DNA of 16,970 nucleotides from an uncultured Marvinbryantia sp. (GTDB lineage: Bacteria; Bacillota; Clostridia; Lachnospirales; Lachnospiraceae), in NCBI GenBank assembly GCA_934373455.1, contig CAKRON010000057.1, positions 1-16,970 of the forward strand, in the 5' to 3' direction. Numbering within the stretch: the stretch's first letter is position 1; every line of letters starts with the position of its first letter. Shown in pieces: positions 7,874 through 15,253 of the stretch. The notes under the pieces are model-generated. The model was not told the origin of the DNA. It did not search any database and worked only from the letters and a program-made list of their open reading frames with translations. Made by a program: the position numbers and the translations under genes.

Positions 7874-9988
7874 TTATTTTTTCTTTTTGCGAAGAACCAG
7901 AACAACTACAATTACAACAGCTGCGCCCACGAGAATAATCACAAATGGGAGAATTGGTGTTTGGTCTCCTGTCTTCGGGTTGATTCTTACAGCATCATTA
8001 GAGCCATCTGTGGAAGCGCCTCCTACAGAGAATGTTACAGTCTTGCTGTCTGCAATGTCTGTATTCTGCCAGCTGCCATCACCATATACCTGTTTCTGGA
8101 AGGTAACAGTGACGGTATAAGTACCCGGTTTTGAAATGGAGAATGCACCGCTGTAGTTATCAAGCCATGTTCCTGCCATACCCTGAATAGACCAGGTAGA
8201 AGGAATATAACGGATATCCTGATTGATCGGAGATGTATTCTCACTGGCAGCGCCATATGCACTGAAAGTCAGGCGAGATTTTAAATCGTAGGAAGCTCCT
8301 TCTGTCAGGTTTGTGATAGCATTATCTGTTGGGTTACCGATGATATTTAAGTCTCGTGTTTCTGTGTAGTCACAGTCATCGCGGTGACAGAAACGTTCTT
8401 GATATCCGTGAGAAGAATACGTAGATTCCTCCATAGTCTCCCAGTCATCACGAAGATCATGACCAAGTGCAGTTCCTTCTGTAGCCTTGCAGCGAGAGCA
8501 GGTCTTAGGAGTGGTACAGGTTGCTGGAATCCAATCATGTCCCAGAGCAGTGCCACTGAGTTCAGTGCCGCAGACAGAGCAGGTAGCATTCTTGGTACAA
8601 GTAGCATTCTTAGCAGAAACATGAGCGGCATAGTCGCCGGTTGTAGCACCGCAGATTGTACAAGTAGCCAGATGCTGACAGGTAGCAGCATCAAACTGAT
8701 GATTTGCCTTTGTCAGAGCAATATCCAGGTAGTAAGTATTTGTCCCGTCTGAGAAAGAAAGACGTTTGGTTGATCCATCACTGAAATCCGCACTTGTCAG
8801 ATCATAAGCAGTATTGTCAGAAAGCACAAATTTGATTACCAGGTTTGCTAAAGAAGCATTACATGGAAGCTGGATAGATGAAACTGTGGTGACGGCATCT
8901 GCAGTGAAAGAAACGGAGCTGCTTTCATCGGTAGGATACTGATAGATCACAGTATCGTCACCAGAGTTACGAAATACCAGTGTTCCGGACAGAGTCTGGT
9001 TTTCCGCAATTGGATCTGCTTCGGTGTTCATCTCAGTAGCAGGAGCCTCTGTCTGAAGTTCGGTTGGAGTTTCTGTAACAACTTCGGTTTGAGGTTCCGT
9101 TGCAGCTTCGGTGTGAGGTTCGGTCACAGCTTCTGTCTGTTCTTCGCTTTCAGATTCGTTGGTTTCTGCATTGATGATAATGGTACCATCAGCCTCGGAA
9201 GATTCTGTAGAACCTTTATATTCTTCCTGATTATCAGCATCTATGACAGAATCATCTATATTTTCAAAAATATCGATGTCGCTGTTGTCGCTTTCTGTAT
9301 AGTTTTCAGAATCCGTTGAAACTGAAGTATCATATTCAGGTGAGAACTCTGTCTCAGAATCTGTTGAAACTGAAGTTTCAGCTTCAGATGAAAATTCGGT
9401 TTCGAATTCAGAAGTACTTTCAGATTCTGTTTCAGATTCATCTTCAGAAATAATCGTTACATCAATCGTCAGATCCTTAACATTTTCTGCAAGAACAATG
9501 TCATCCAGATCGTCATGCCATGCAGTGTAATCCATATAATCCGGCACAAAAGTATAAGTTCCAGCCGGAGAAGACTCCGTATATTCTTCTGTATCAGATT
9601 TTAATTTCCATGTGATATCTTCCAGAGTCAGAGTGGAAGATATGTCAGGACCATCAGATTCCCAGTAACCGTCCAGTTCCAGCTTTTCAGGAAGACCAAG
9701 ATCATCAAGGAAAGTGCCCTGAACAGCTTCCAGATGACTGTATTTTTCTTTGGTTTTGTCGTCTGTGAAATGACCTTCAGAATCCTTTTCAAATCCTGTA
9801 AATCCTGTAATATAAAAGATGGAAGAAGATTCTTCCAGTTCGGTATCAAATGCTGCTTCTTCTACATATTCGTCATCAGAGAAATCGTCTTCTGCCCATG
9901 CCGGAATGGAAGGAATCATACTCATAATCAAAGAAAATGACAAGATCCCAGAAGCGCATTTTGCAAATAGGTTATGTTTTCTATGCAT
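7874..9988 (-). CDS. NPKTG sortase-anchored surface protein with Cys-repeat domain
   Basis: 704 residues. The signal peptide (1-32, SIPAWA cleavage) is followed by an acidic N-terminal domain (33-180). Residues 181-330 form a low-complexity Ser/Glu/Thr linker with a doubled 16-residue unit (ETEFSSEAETSVSTDS, then ETEFSPEYDTSVSTDS) and TEAVTEPHTEAATEPQ-type repeats. A beta-rich segment spans about 335-428. Three Cys-repeats follow (Cys437/443/446, 464/470/473, 491/497/500; CxxC pairs with GHD or AAH spacers), then Cys534/539. A C-terminal beta domain (about 560-658) precedes the sorting signal NPKTGD (670-675), a membrane helix (679-699) and an RKKKK tail. NPKTG-type signals are used by class B sortases in some Bacillus species; which sortase acts here is unknown. 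AAGGAGAGG precedes the start. The ligand or role is not recognisable. It sits alone between leuD and leuA. Confidence 0.88.
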   Translation of the reverse strand: MHRKHNLFAKCASGILSFSLIMSMIPSIPAWAEDDFSDDEYVEEAAFDTELEESSSIFYITGFTGFEKDSEGHFTDDKTKEKYSHLEAVQGTFLDDLGLPEKLELDGYWESDGPDISSTLTLEDITWKLKSDTEEYTESSPAGTYTFVPDYMDYTAWHDDLDDIVLAENVKDLTIDVTIISEDESETESESTSEFETEFSSEAETSVSTDSETEFSPEYDTSVSTDSENYTESDNSDIDIFENIDDSVIDADNQEEYKGSTESSEADGTIIINAETNESESEEQTEAVTEPHTEAATEPQTEVVTETPTELQTEAPATEMNTEADPIAENQTLSGTLVFRNSGDDTVIYQYPTDESSSVSFTADAVTTVSSIQLPCNASLANLVIKFVLSDNTAYDLTSADFSDGSTKRLSFSDGTNTYYLDIALTKANHQFDAATCQHLATCTICGATTGDYAAHVSAKNATCTKNATCSVCGTELSGTALGHDWIPATCTTPKTCSRCKATEGTALGHDLRDDWETMEESTYSSHGYQERFCHRDDCDYTETRDLNIIGNPTDNAITNLTEGASYDLKSRLTFSAYGAASENTSPINQDIRYIPSTWSIQGMAGTWLDNYSGAFSISKPGTYTVTVTFQKQVYGDGSWQNTDIADSKTVTFSVGGASTDGSNDAVRINPKTGDQTPILPFVIILVGAAVVIVVVLVLRKKKK

Positions 9989-10016
9989 AATACCCCTCTC
10001 CTTTCATTATCAAAAT

Positions 10017-10058
10017 GTTACAATCATGTTAACACAAATGTAAAAAAAAATCCATAAA
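10017..10058 (-). promoter_or_regulatory. Possible promoter of the NPKTG surface-protein gene
   Basis: Read on the minus strand, TTTACA is followed by an 18-base spacer and TAACAT, just upstream of the ribosome binding site. The match is modest and other alignments in this AT-rich stretch are possible. The rest of 9989-10118 is A/T-rich and shows no gene. Confidence 0.3.
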
Positions 10059-10118
10059 AAAAAGCTAAATGGAAAAAATTAAGAATTCTGTAAGAAAAAG
10101 AAAAAGCTGAAGATCAGG

Positions 10119-10147
10119 TTGACAATAGAAAAAAAAAGTGTTATCTT
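10119..10147 (+). promoter_or_regulatory. leuA: Promoter of the T-box-leuA transcript
   Basis: A consensus -35 TTGACA (10119-10124), a 17-base spacer and TATCTT (10142-10147), about 20 bases before the start of the T-box leader. It diverges from the surface-protein gene. Confidence 0.75.
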
Positions 10148-10164
10148 AAACATACGTTAAATAA

Positions 10165-10478
10165 GTAAAGTGATGAAGAGGAATAGTACTATGATTCTTG
10201 AGTTCAGAAAGCTGTCGGGTGATGTGAGGCAGTCGAGAGAATGACAGGAACTCGCCTCGGAGCAGCTGCTTGAAAGCCTGTGATGTATGATAGCATCGGG
10301 CAAGTAGACGCAGACGGAGTCCTGACCGTTATCCGGGTAAGATATAAGATTCCGAGGAATCCGTATCGAACGAGTGTATGAATTTATTTCATAAATTAGA
10401 GTGGTACCGCGTAGGACAACAGCAGTCTTTCGTCTCTAGTGACAGTTAGAAGTCACGAGATGAGAGATTTTTTTATTT
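10165..10478 (+). promoter_or_regulatory. Leucine-specific T-box leader
   Basis: This leader senses uncharged tRNA-Leu and controls read-through into leuA. Stem I starts with GATGAAGAGGAATAGTA (10172-10188), has the AGAAAG bulge motif (10206-10211) and the GGTGATGTGAG distal region (10218-10228). The specifier-loop context GGAA-CTC-GCCTCGGAGC puts codon CTC (Leu) at 10251-10253. The conserved ACCGTTATC lies at 10325-10333 and the T-box GTGGTACCGCG at 10401-10411. The UGG there is followed by U (10405), which would pair with discriminator A of tRNA-Leu. The terminator arm is listed separately. With its promoter, this fills most of the 515-base gap between 9988 and 10504. Confidence 0.95.
10426..10478 (+). 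terminator. Regulated terminator of the leuA T-box
   Basis: TCTTTCGTCTC (10426-10436) plus GTGAC (10439-10443) pair with GTCAC (10452-10456) plus GAGATGAGAGA (10457-10467) across a two-base bulge. TTTTTTTATTTT follows. It is 16 bp in total and competes with the T-box antiterminator just upstream. Confidence 0.93.
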
Positions 10479-10503
10479 TAAAAGAAAATGGAGGAAATGA
10501 CAC

Positions 10504-12171
10504 ATGAATAATTTTAAGAAGTATACCAGACAGTATTTTATGCCGCCGGTTGAATGTATGGATTGGACAAAGAAAGAATATATTGACAAAGCGCCTGTCT
10601 GGTGCAGCGTAGATTTGAGAGATGGGAATCAGGCTCTGATTGTCCCGATGAACCTTCAGCAGAAAATAGACTTCTTTAAATTACTTGTTAAAATAGGTTT
10701 TAAAGAGATTGAAGTGGGATTTCCGGCAGCATCGGAAACAGAATATCATTTTCTTCGTGCATTGATTGAACAGGACCTGATTCCGGATGATGTGACGATC
10801 CAGGTACTGACTCAGGCAAGAGAACATATTATTAAGAAAACATTTGAAGCACTGGAAGGTGCAAAAAAAGCAGTTGTACATGTGTATAATTCTACATCTT
10901 TATCACAGCGGGAACAGGTTTTTAAGAAATCAAAAGAAGAAATTTTGAAGATTGCAGTTGATGGGGCAGCTTTATTAAAGAGACTGGCAGCTGAGACAGA
11001 AGGAAATTTTTCTTTTGAATATAGCCCGGAGAGCTTTACAGGAACAGAGCCGGAATATGCACTGGAAGTAGTGAATGCTGTATTGGATGTATGGCAGCCT
11101 ACACCGGATAACAAAGTGATTATCAATCTTCCAAGTACAGTACAGCATTCCATGCCGCATGTATATGCGAGTCAGATTGAATACATGAGTAAAAATATGA
11201 AGTATCGTGAAAATGTAGTTCTTTCTCTGCATCCACATAATGACAGAGGATCGGGAGTCGGTGACGCAGAAATGGGAATTCTTGCCGGTGCAGACCGAAT
11301 CGAGGGTACTTTGTTTGGAAACGGAGAACGTACCGGTAATGTAGATATTGTAACACTTGCTATGAATATGTATGCGCAGGGTGTGGATCCGGAGCTGGAT
11401 TTTACAAATATGCTGGACATTTGTGAACAGTATGAGAAATATACCGGCATGAAGATTGATATGAGAAGTCCATACAGCGGAGCACTGGTATTTGCAGCAT
11501 TCTCAGGATCTCACCAGGATGCAATTGCAAAGGGTATGAAATATAGAGAAACACATAACTGCGAATACTGGACAGTGCCGTATCTGCCAATTGATCCGGC
11601 AGATATTGGAAGACACTATGAAGCAGATGTGATCCGTATTAACAGCCAGTCCGGAAAAGGCGGCGTAGGCTATATCCTGGAACACTATTATGGATTAAAT
11701 CTGCCGGTTAAGATGCGAGAAGCAATGGGATATGCAGCAAAAGCAGCGTCAGATGAGAAGGAAAAAGAACTGCATCCAGATGAAATCTTTGAATTATTCA
11801 AATCAAGATATGAAGATATTACAACTCCGTTTAATATTACAGAAGCACATTTTAAGCAGCATAATGGTATCATTGCAGAAGTGACTGTGGAACATGAAGG
11901 TAAAGAAAAACAGGTGGTAGCTTCCGGTAATGGACGTCTGGATGCAATCAGTAATGCATTGCAGAAGCAATTCCGCTTAAATTACCATCTGGAGACATAT
12001 CAGGAGCATGCTTTGGAACAGAGTTCAAGCTCCAGAGCGATTGCATACGTAGGAATCCGGAATGATAAAGATAAACGCTTCTGGGGAGCAGCTGTAGATT
12101 ATGATATCATCCGTGCATCCTATAATGCTCTTGTGACAGCGATTAATAATATGCTGAACGATGTAGAATAA
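10504..12171 (+). CDS. leuA: 2-isopropylmalate synthase (LeuA type 2)
   Basis: 555 residues. It condenses acetyl-CoA with 2-ketoisovalerate, the committed step of leucine synthesis. The N-terminal TIM barrel holds DLRDGNQAL (Arg39-Asp40, catalytic/metal) and HPHNDRG (His243 and His245, metal ligands). The opening (RQYFMPPVE...W) and overall plan match the longer type-2 LeuA known from actinobacteria rather than the E. coli type. The C-terminal part (about 420-555), with VASGNGRLDAISNALQKQF, is the LeuA regulatory/dimer domain that usually gives leucine feedback inhibition. GGAGG (10490-10494) lies 9 bases before the ATG. It is monocistronic, controlled by the T-box upstream and closed by a terminator at 12205. 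Confidence 0.96.
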   Translation: MNNFKKYTRQYFMPPVECMDWTKKEYIDKAPVWCSVDLRDGNQALIVPMNLQQKIDFFKLLVKIGFKEIEVGFPAASETEYHFLRALIEQDLIPDDVTIQVLTQAREHIIKKTFEALEGAKKAVVHVYNSTSLSQREQVFKKSKEEILKIAVDGAALLKRLAAETEGNFSFEYSPESFTGTEPEYALEVVNAVLDVWQPTPDNKVIINLPSTVQHSMPHVYASQIEYMSKNMKYRENVVLSLHPHNDRGSGVGDAEMGILAGADRIEGTLFGNGERTGNVDIVTLAMNMYAQGVDPELDFTNMLDICEQYEKYTGMKIDMRSPYSGALVFAAFSGSHQDAIAKGMKYRETHNCEYWTVPYLPIDPADIGRHYEADVIRINSQSGKGGVGYILEHYYGLNLPVKMREAMGYAAKAASDEKEKELHPDEIFELFKSRYEDITTPFNITEAHFKQHNGIIAEVTVEHEGKEKQVVASGNGRLDAISNALQKQFRLNYHLETYQEHALEQSSSSRAIAYVGIRNDKDKRFWGAAVDYDIIRASYNALVTAINNMLNDVE

Positions 12172-12204
12172 AACTGATTTTCAAACAAAATATTACAAAA
12201 AAAG

Positions 12205-12248
12205 ATGGCGTAGTTCCTTATAAAACGAGGGATTACGCTATTTTTGTC
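12205..12248 (+). terminator. Intrinsic terminator of leuA
   Basis: GGCGTAGTTCCT (12207-12218) pairs along its full length, with three G-U pairs, to AGGGATTACGCT (12228-12239), and flanking T-A pairs extend it. TATTTTTG follows. Confidence 0.85.
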
Positions 12249-12300
12249 GCAAAAATATGAAAAAAGTGTGTTGAAATATTACGAAAATGTGAAATATTAA

Positions 12301-12329
12301 TTGACAAATTAAAAGAAAAGAAATAAAAT
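12301..12329 (+). promoter_or_regulatory. Promoter of the SleB-like hydrolase gene
   Basis: TTGACA (12301-12306), a 17-base spacer and TAAAAT (12324-12329), the same hexamers as the ilvN promoter. Two direct copies of GAAATATTA (12273-12281 and 12291-12299) abut the -35 box, 18 bases apart, and might be regulator half-sites. Confidence 0.8.
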
Positions 12330-12378
12330 AAAACAAGATGGGAGTAAATCTATCAGTAAGAAAGGAAAAAAACAGCAT

Positions 12379-13245
12379 ATGGAAGTAGAAACATTACTTC
12401 TGGAGATAATGTATCGTATCATACGTTTGACCAGGCGTGTATATCGGAAACATGTGGCTGTTGTCCGTACAGTATTTCTGGCAGCAATTGTATTTCTGTG
12501 CGCTATGGGGGTTAGCGGGATAAGCAGAAATCTGATCTCGGCAGGAGTTGGGAAAATGTCGGGATTGCAGGCAGGAGTCGTAGAAGTTCAGGCGGCCGAG
12601 ACGGTAGAGACAGAAGAACTTCAGGTGGGACTGATGGGAGTCGTCAATGGTGCAAAGACCATGAATGCATATTCCCAGGCGGCAAGTGAGATAGACACGG
12701 CAAGTGCAAATGAAAAGATTTTGGTGGGGGCAGCAAGAGCAAGCCGCACCGAACGGCGTCGGACGAATATAGGGAAAAGTACTCAGTCTGCGCAGAACGT
12801 ATTTTGTTATGCGAAGAAGGTAGTAGAGAGTAATCAGATGCCGGCGAGTGAGTACTATACATTACTTCAGATTGTAGAAGCAGAGGCAACCGGGGAAGAT
12901 ATAGAAGGAAAAATGCTGATTGCTAATGTGATATTAAATAGAGTAAGGGATGAACGTTTCCCAAATACCATCGAAGGTGTGGTATGGCAGCAGATTGATG
13001 GATCTGCACAGTTTCAGCCTACAATAGATGGAAGAATTAATACAGTGGAGATTACACAGTCGACCATTGAAGCGGTAGACAGAGTTCTTGCCGGAGAGGA
13101 CAGCTCAGAGGGGGCATTATATTTTATGGCAAGAAATGGATCAGATGCATCCAGTATAGGATGGTTTGAAGAAAATTTAACACCGCTGATGACCCATGGC
13201 GGACATGAATATTATACATTATCAAAAGAAAAACAGGTTTCATAA
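12379..13245 (+). CDS. Membrane-anchored SleB-like cell wall hydrolase
   Basis: 288 residues. A short basic cytoplasmic end precedes one membrane helix (about 29-47) and a variable linker (about 50-155). The C-terminal Hydrolase_2 (SleB-type) domain (about 158-280) has IVEAEATGEDIEGKMLIANV, VILNRV, QF and GALYFMAR. Glu169 aligns with the catalytic Glu of the AEARGE motif of spore cortex-lytic enzymes. The family cleaves peptidoglycan as lytic transglycosylases. There is no peptidoglycan-binding domain such as SleB proper has, so a vegetative or sporulation-stage wall-remodelling role is possible but not shown. The proposed ATG at 12379 is 12 bases after AAAGGA, a rather long gap; an in-frame ATG at 12409 is an alternative. 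It is a single-gene unit between leuA and thrC. Confidence 0.87.
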   Translation: MEVETLLLEIMYRIIRLTRRVYRKHVAVVRTVFLAAIVFLCAMGVSGISRNLISAGVGKMSGLQAGVVEVQAAETVETEELQVGLMGVVNGAKTMNAYSQAASEIDTASANEKILVGAARASRTERRRTNIGKSTQSAQNVFCYAKKVVESNQMPASEYYTLLQIVEAEATGEDIEGKMLIANVILNRVRDERFPNTIEGVVWQQIDGSAQFQPTIDGRINTVEITQSTIEAVDRVLAGEDSSEGALYFMARNGSDASSIGWFEENLTPLMTHGGHEYYTLSKEKQVS

Positions 13246-13268
13246 AAGGCGGCATATTGCCGCTTTTT
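13244..13268 (+). terminator. Intrinsic terminator of the SleB-like gene
   Basis: GCGGCA (13249-13254) pairs with TGCCGC (13258-13263) around a 3-base loop, flanked by AAAAG and TTTTT. The 5' arm begins within the stop codon of the gene. Confidence 0.85.
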
Positions 13269-13294
13269 ATGATTTTTGAACAAAGAAAGCAGGG

Positions 13295-13323
13295 TTGCGT
13301 GACCAGAAAAGGTGTGCTATACT
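13295..13323 (+). promoter_or_regulatory. thrC: Promoter of the thrC unit
   Basis: TTGCGT (13295-13300), a 17-base spacer, and extended -10 TGc-TATACT (13315-13323). The 5' untranslated region is about 48 bases and shows no T-box or riboswitch. Confidence 0.7.
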
Positions 13324-13377
13324 TGGTAAAAATGTCTAAACACAGGCGTAGAAATTCAAAAAAGGAACGGTGGAGAG

Positions 13378-14868
13378 ATGGAAATATTATATAAAAGCAC
13401 GAGAAGTTCTGAAAGTACAGTAAAGGCATCTGAGGCAATTTTAAAGGGGCTGGCAGATGACGGAGGGTTATTTGTACCGGAACAGATTCCGAAACTGGAC
13501 GTAACGATGGAGCAGCTTGCAGGTATGAGTTATCAGGAAACGGCTTATGAAGTAATGAAACTGTTTCTCACTGATTTTACAGAAGAAGAGTTGAAGAACT
13601 GCATAGCAAAGGCTTATGATGAAAAATTCGATACAAAAGAAATTGCACCATTAAAGAAAGAGGACGGAGTATTTTATCTGGAACTTTTTCACGGCGCAAC
13701 AATCGCATTCAAAGATATGGCCCTTTCTATATTGCCACATCTTCTGACTACATCTGCAAAGAAGAATCATGTTGAAAACGAAATCGTGATACTTACAGCT
13801 ACATCAGGAGATACAGGAAAGGCCGCACTGGCAGGATTTGCGGATGTACCTGGTACCAGAATTATTGTTTTTTATCCAAAGAACGGGGTTAGCCCGATTC
13901 AGGAAAAGCAGATGGTAACACAGAAAGGAAAGAACACCTATGTAGTCGGTATAAAGGGAAATTTTGATGATGCTCAGACAGGTGTGAAGAAGATGTTCGG
14001 TGACAGGGAGCTGGCAGAAGAAATGCACAGAGCCGGTTTTCAGTTTTCATCTGCGAATTCTATCAATATCGGTCGTCTGGTACCGCAGGTGGTTTATTAT
14101 GTATATGCTTATGCAAAGCTGAGAGCAGCAGGAGAACTTTCAGAAAATGAACCGATGAATGTAGTCGTTCCAACCGGTAACTTTGGTAATATTCTTGCTG
14201 CGTACTATGCAAAATGCATGGGAGTTCCAATTGCAAAACTGATCTGTGCATCCAATGACAACAAAGTATTATATGATTTCTTCCAGACTGGTGAATATAA
14301 CCGCAACAGAGAATTTATACTTACCACGTCTCCATCCATGGATATTTTGATTTCCAGCAATCTGGAACGTCTGATTTATAAAATTGCCGGTGAAGATGCA
14401 GCGAAGAACAGCCAGCTGATGAAATCTCTTACAGAAGAAGGTAAGTACGAAATTACACCTGAAATGAAAGAAAGATTAAAAGATTTTGCAGGTGGCTATG
14501 CAACAGAAGAAGAAGTGGCCGGAGAAATTGCCGGAATGTATGAAAGATGCGGATATGTGATGGATACACATACAGCAGTAGCTTCCTGTGTATATCATAA
14601 GTATCAGAAAGAAAGTAAAGATCCTGCAAAGACCGTCATTGCATCTACCGCAAGTCCATACAAATTTACAAGAAGTGTAATGGATGCGCTTCATAAGGAC
14701 AGTCAAAATATGTCGGATTTTGAACTGGTAGATGAGTTATCCAGAATTTCCGGAGTAAAAGTTCCGGCAGCAATTGAAGAAATACGTACAGCACCAATAT
14801 TGCATGATACTGTAGTAGAGACTTCAGACATGAAGAATACGGTAAAGAAAATCCTGGGAGTAGAGTAG
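13378..14868 (+). CDS. thrC: Threonine synthase
   Basis: 496 residues, the long fold-type II PLP enzyme that turns O-phosphohomoserine into threonine. The N-terminal family opening (YKSTR...KGLADDGGLFVPE) is clear. Lys112 in FHGATIAFKDMALSILP is the PLP Schiff-base lysine. TATSGDTGKAAL is the phosphate-binding loop region, and VPTGNFGNILAAYYAK is a second conserved loop. GGTGGAGAG precedes the ATG. Threonine feeds isoleucine synthesis, so it matches the amino-acid theme of the window, although it is in a different transcript from ilvC. A small membrane protein follows 13 bases downstream. Confidence 0.97.
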   Translation: MEILYKSTRSSESTVKASEAILKGLADDGGLFVPEQIPKLDVTMEQLAGMSYQETAYEVMKLFLTDFTEEELKNCIAKAYDEKFDTKEIAPLKKEDGVFYLELFHGATIAFKDMALSILPHLLTTSAKKNHVENEIVILTATSGDTGKAALAGFADVPGTRIIVFYPKNGVSPIQEKQMVTQKGKNTYVVGIKGNFDDAQTGVKKMFGDRELAEEMHRAGFQFSSANSINIGRLVPQVVYYVYAYAKLRAAGELSENEPMNVVVPTGNFGNILAAYYAKCMGVPIAKLICASNDNKVLYDFFQTGEYNRNREFILTTSPSMDILISSNLERLIYKIAGEDAAKNSQLMKSLTEEGKYEITPEMKERLKDFAGGYATEEEVAGEIAGMYERCGYVMDTHTAVASCVYHKYQKESKDPAKTVIASTASPYKFTRSVMDALHKDSQNMSDFELVDELSRISGVKVPAAIEEIRTAPILHDTVVETSDMKNTVKKILGVE

Positions 14869-14881
14869 GGAGGAGACAACA

Positions 14882-15253
14882 ATGAATTCCATGTTTTCAT
14901 TGATGGATCTGATCATTCTGGGATCAGGTGCATATATTTTATATTGTTACTATTTATTGAAGTTTAAAGGAGAAATAAAAGAAGGTGTTTTGCTTCCGAA
15001 GGGAACCAATGTGAAAAAATGCACAGATAAAGCGGCATATATTCAAGAAGTGTCAAATAAAGTTTTATTATATGGTCTTGCAGTACTGATCTGCGGCGGC
15101 TTTGGAGTACTTGAAACTCAGACAGGTCTACTTGGAAACTGGTATCTGCTGGTGATTGCAGTCTTTCTGGCATTCACACTCTGGTTTACTTTTGTAGTAA
15201 AAAAAACAGGTGAAAAGTATTGGCCTGTGACTCAGAAAAAAGGAAAGAAATGA
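14882..15253 (+). CDS. Small three-helix membrane protein, unknown function
   Basis: 123 residues with likely membrane helices at about 7-26, 60-77 and 86-106, and a basic C-terminal tail (KKTGEKYWPVTQKKGKK). The loop at 28-58 is hydrophilic (KEGVLLPKGTNVKKCTDK). No motif gives a function. GGGAGGAG (14868-14875) precedes the ATG and the gene follows thrC by 13 bases, so it is probably co-transcribed. An in-frame ATG at 14891 is a weaker alternative start. Its stop codon overlaps the start of the next gene. Confidence 0.8.
   Translation: MNSMFSLMDLIILGSGAYILYCYYLLKFKGEIKEGVLLPKGTNVKKCTDKAAYIQEVSNKVLLYGLAVLICGGFGVLETQTGLLGNWYLLVIAVFLAFTLWFTFVVKKTGEKYWPVTQKKGKK

Noticed and set aside
10497..10511. 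Four-codon mini-frame (MTHE) overlapping the leuA start
   Set aside because: Too short to judge; probably a by-product of the ATGACACATGAATAA sequence after the ribosome binding site.
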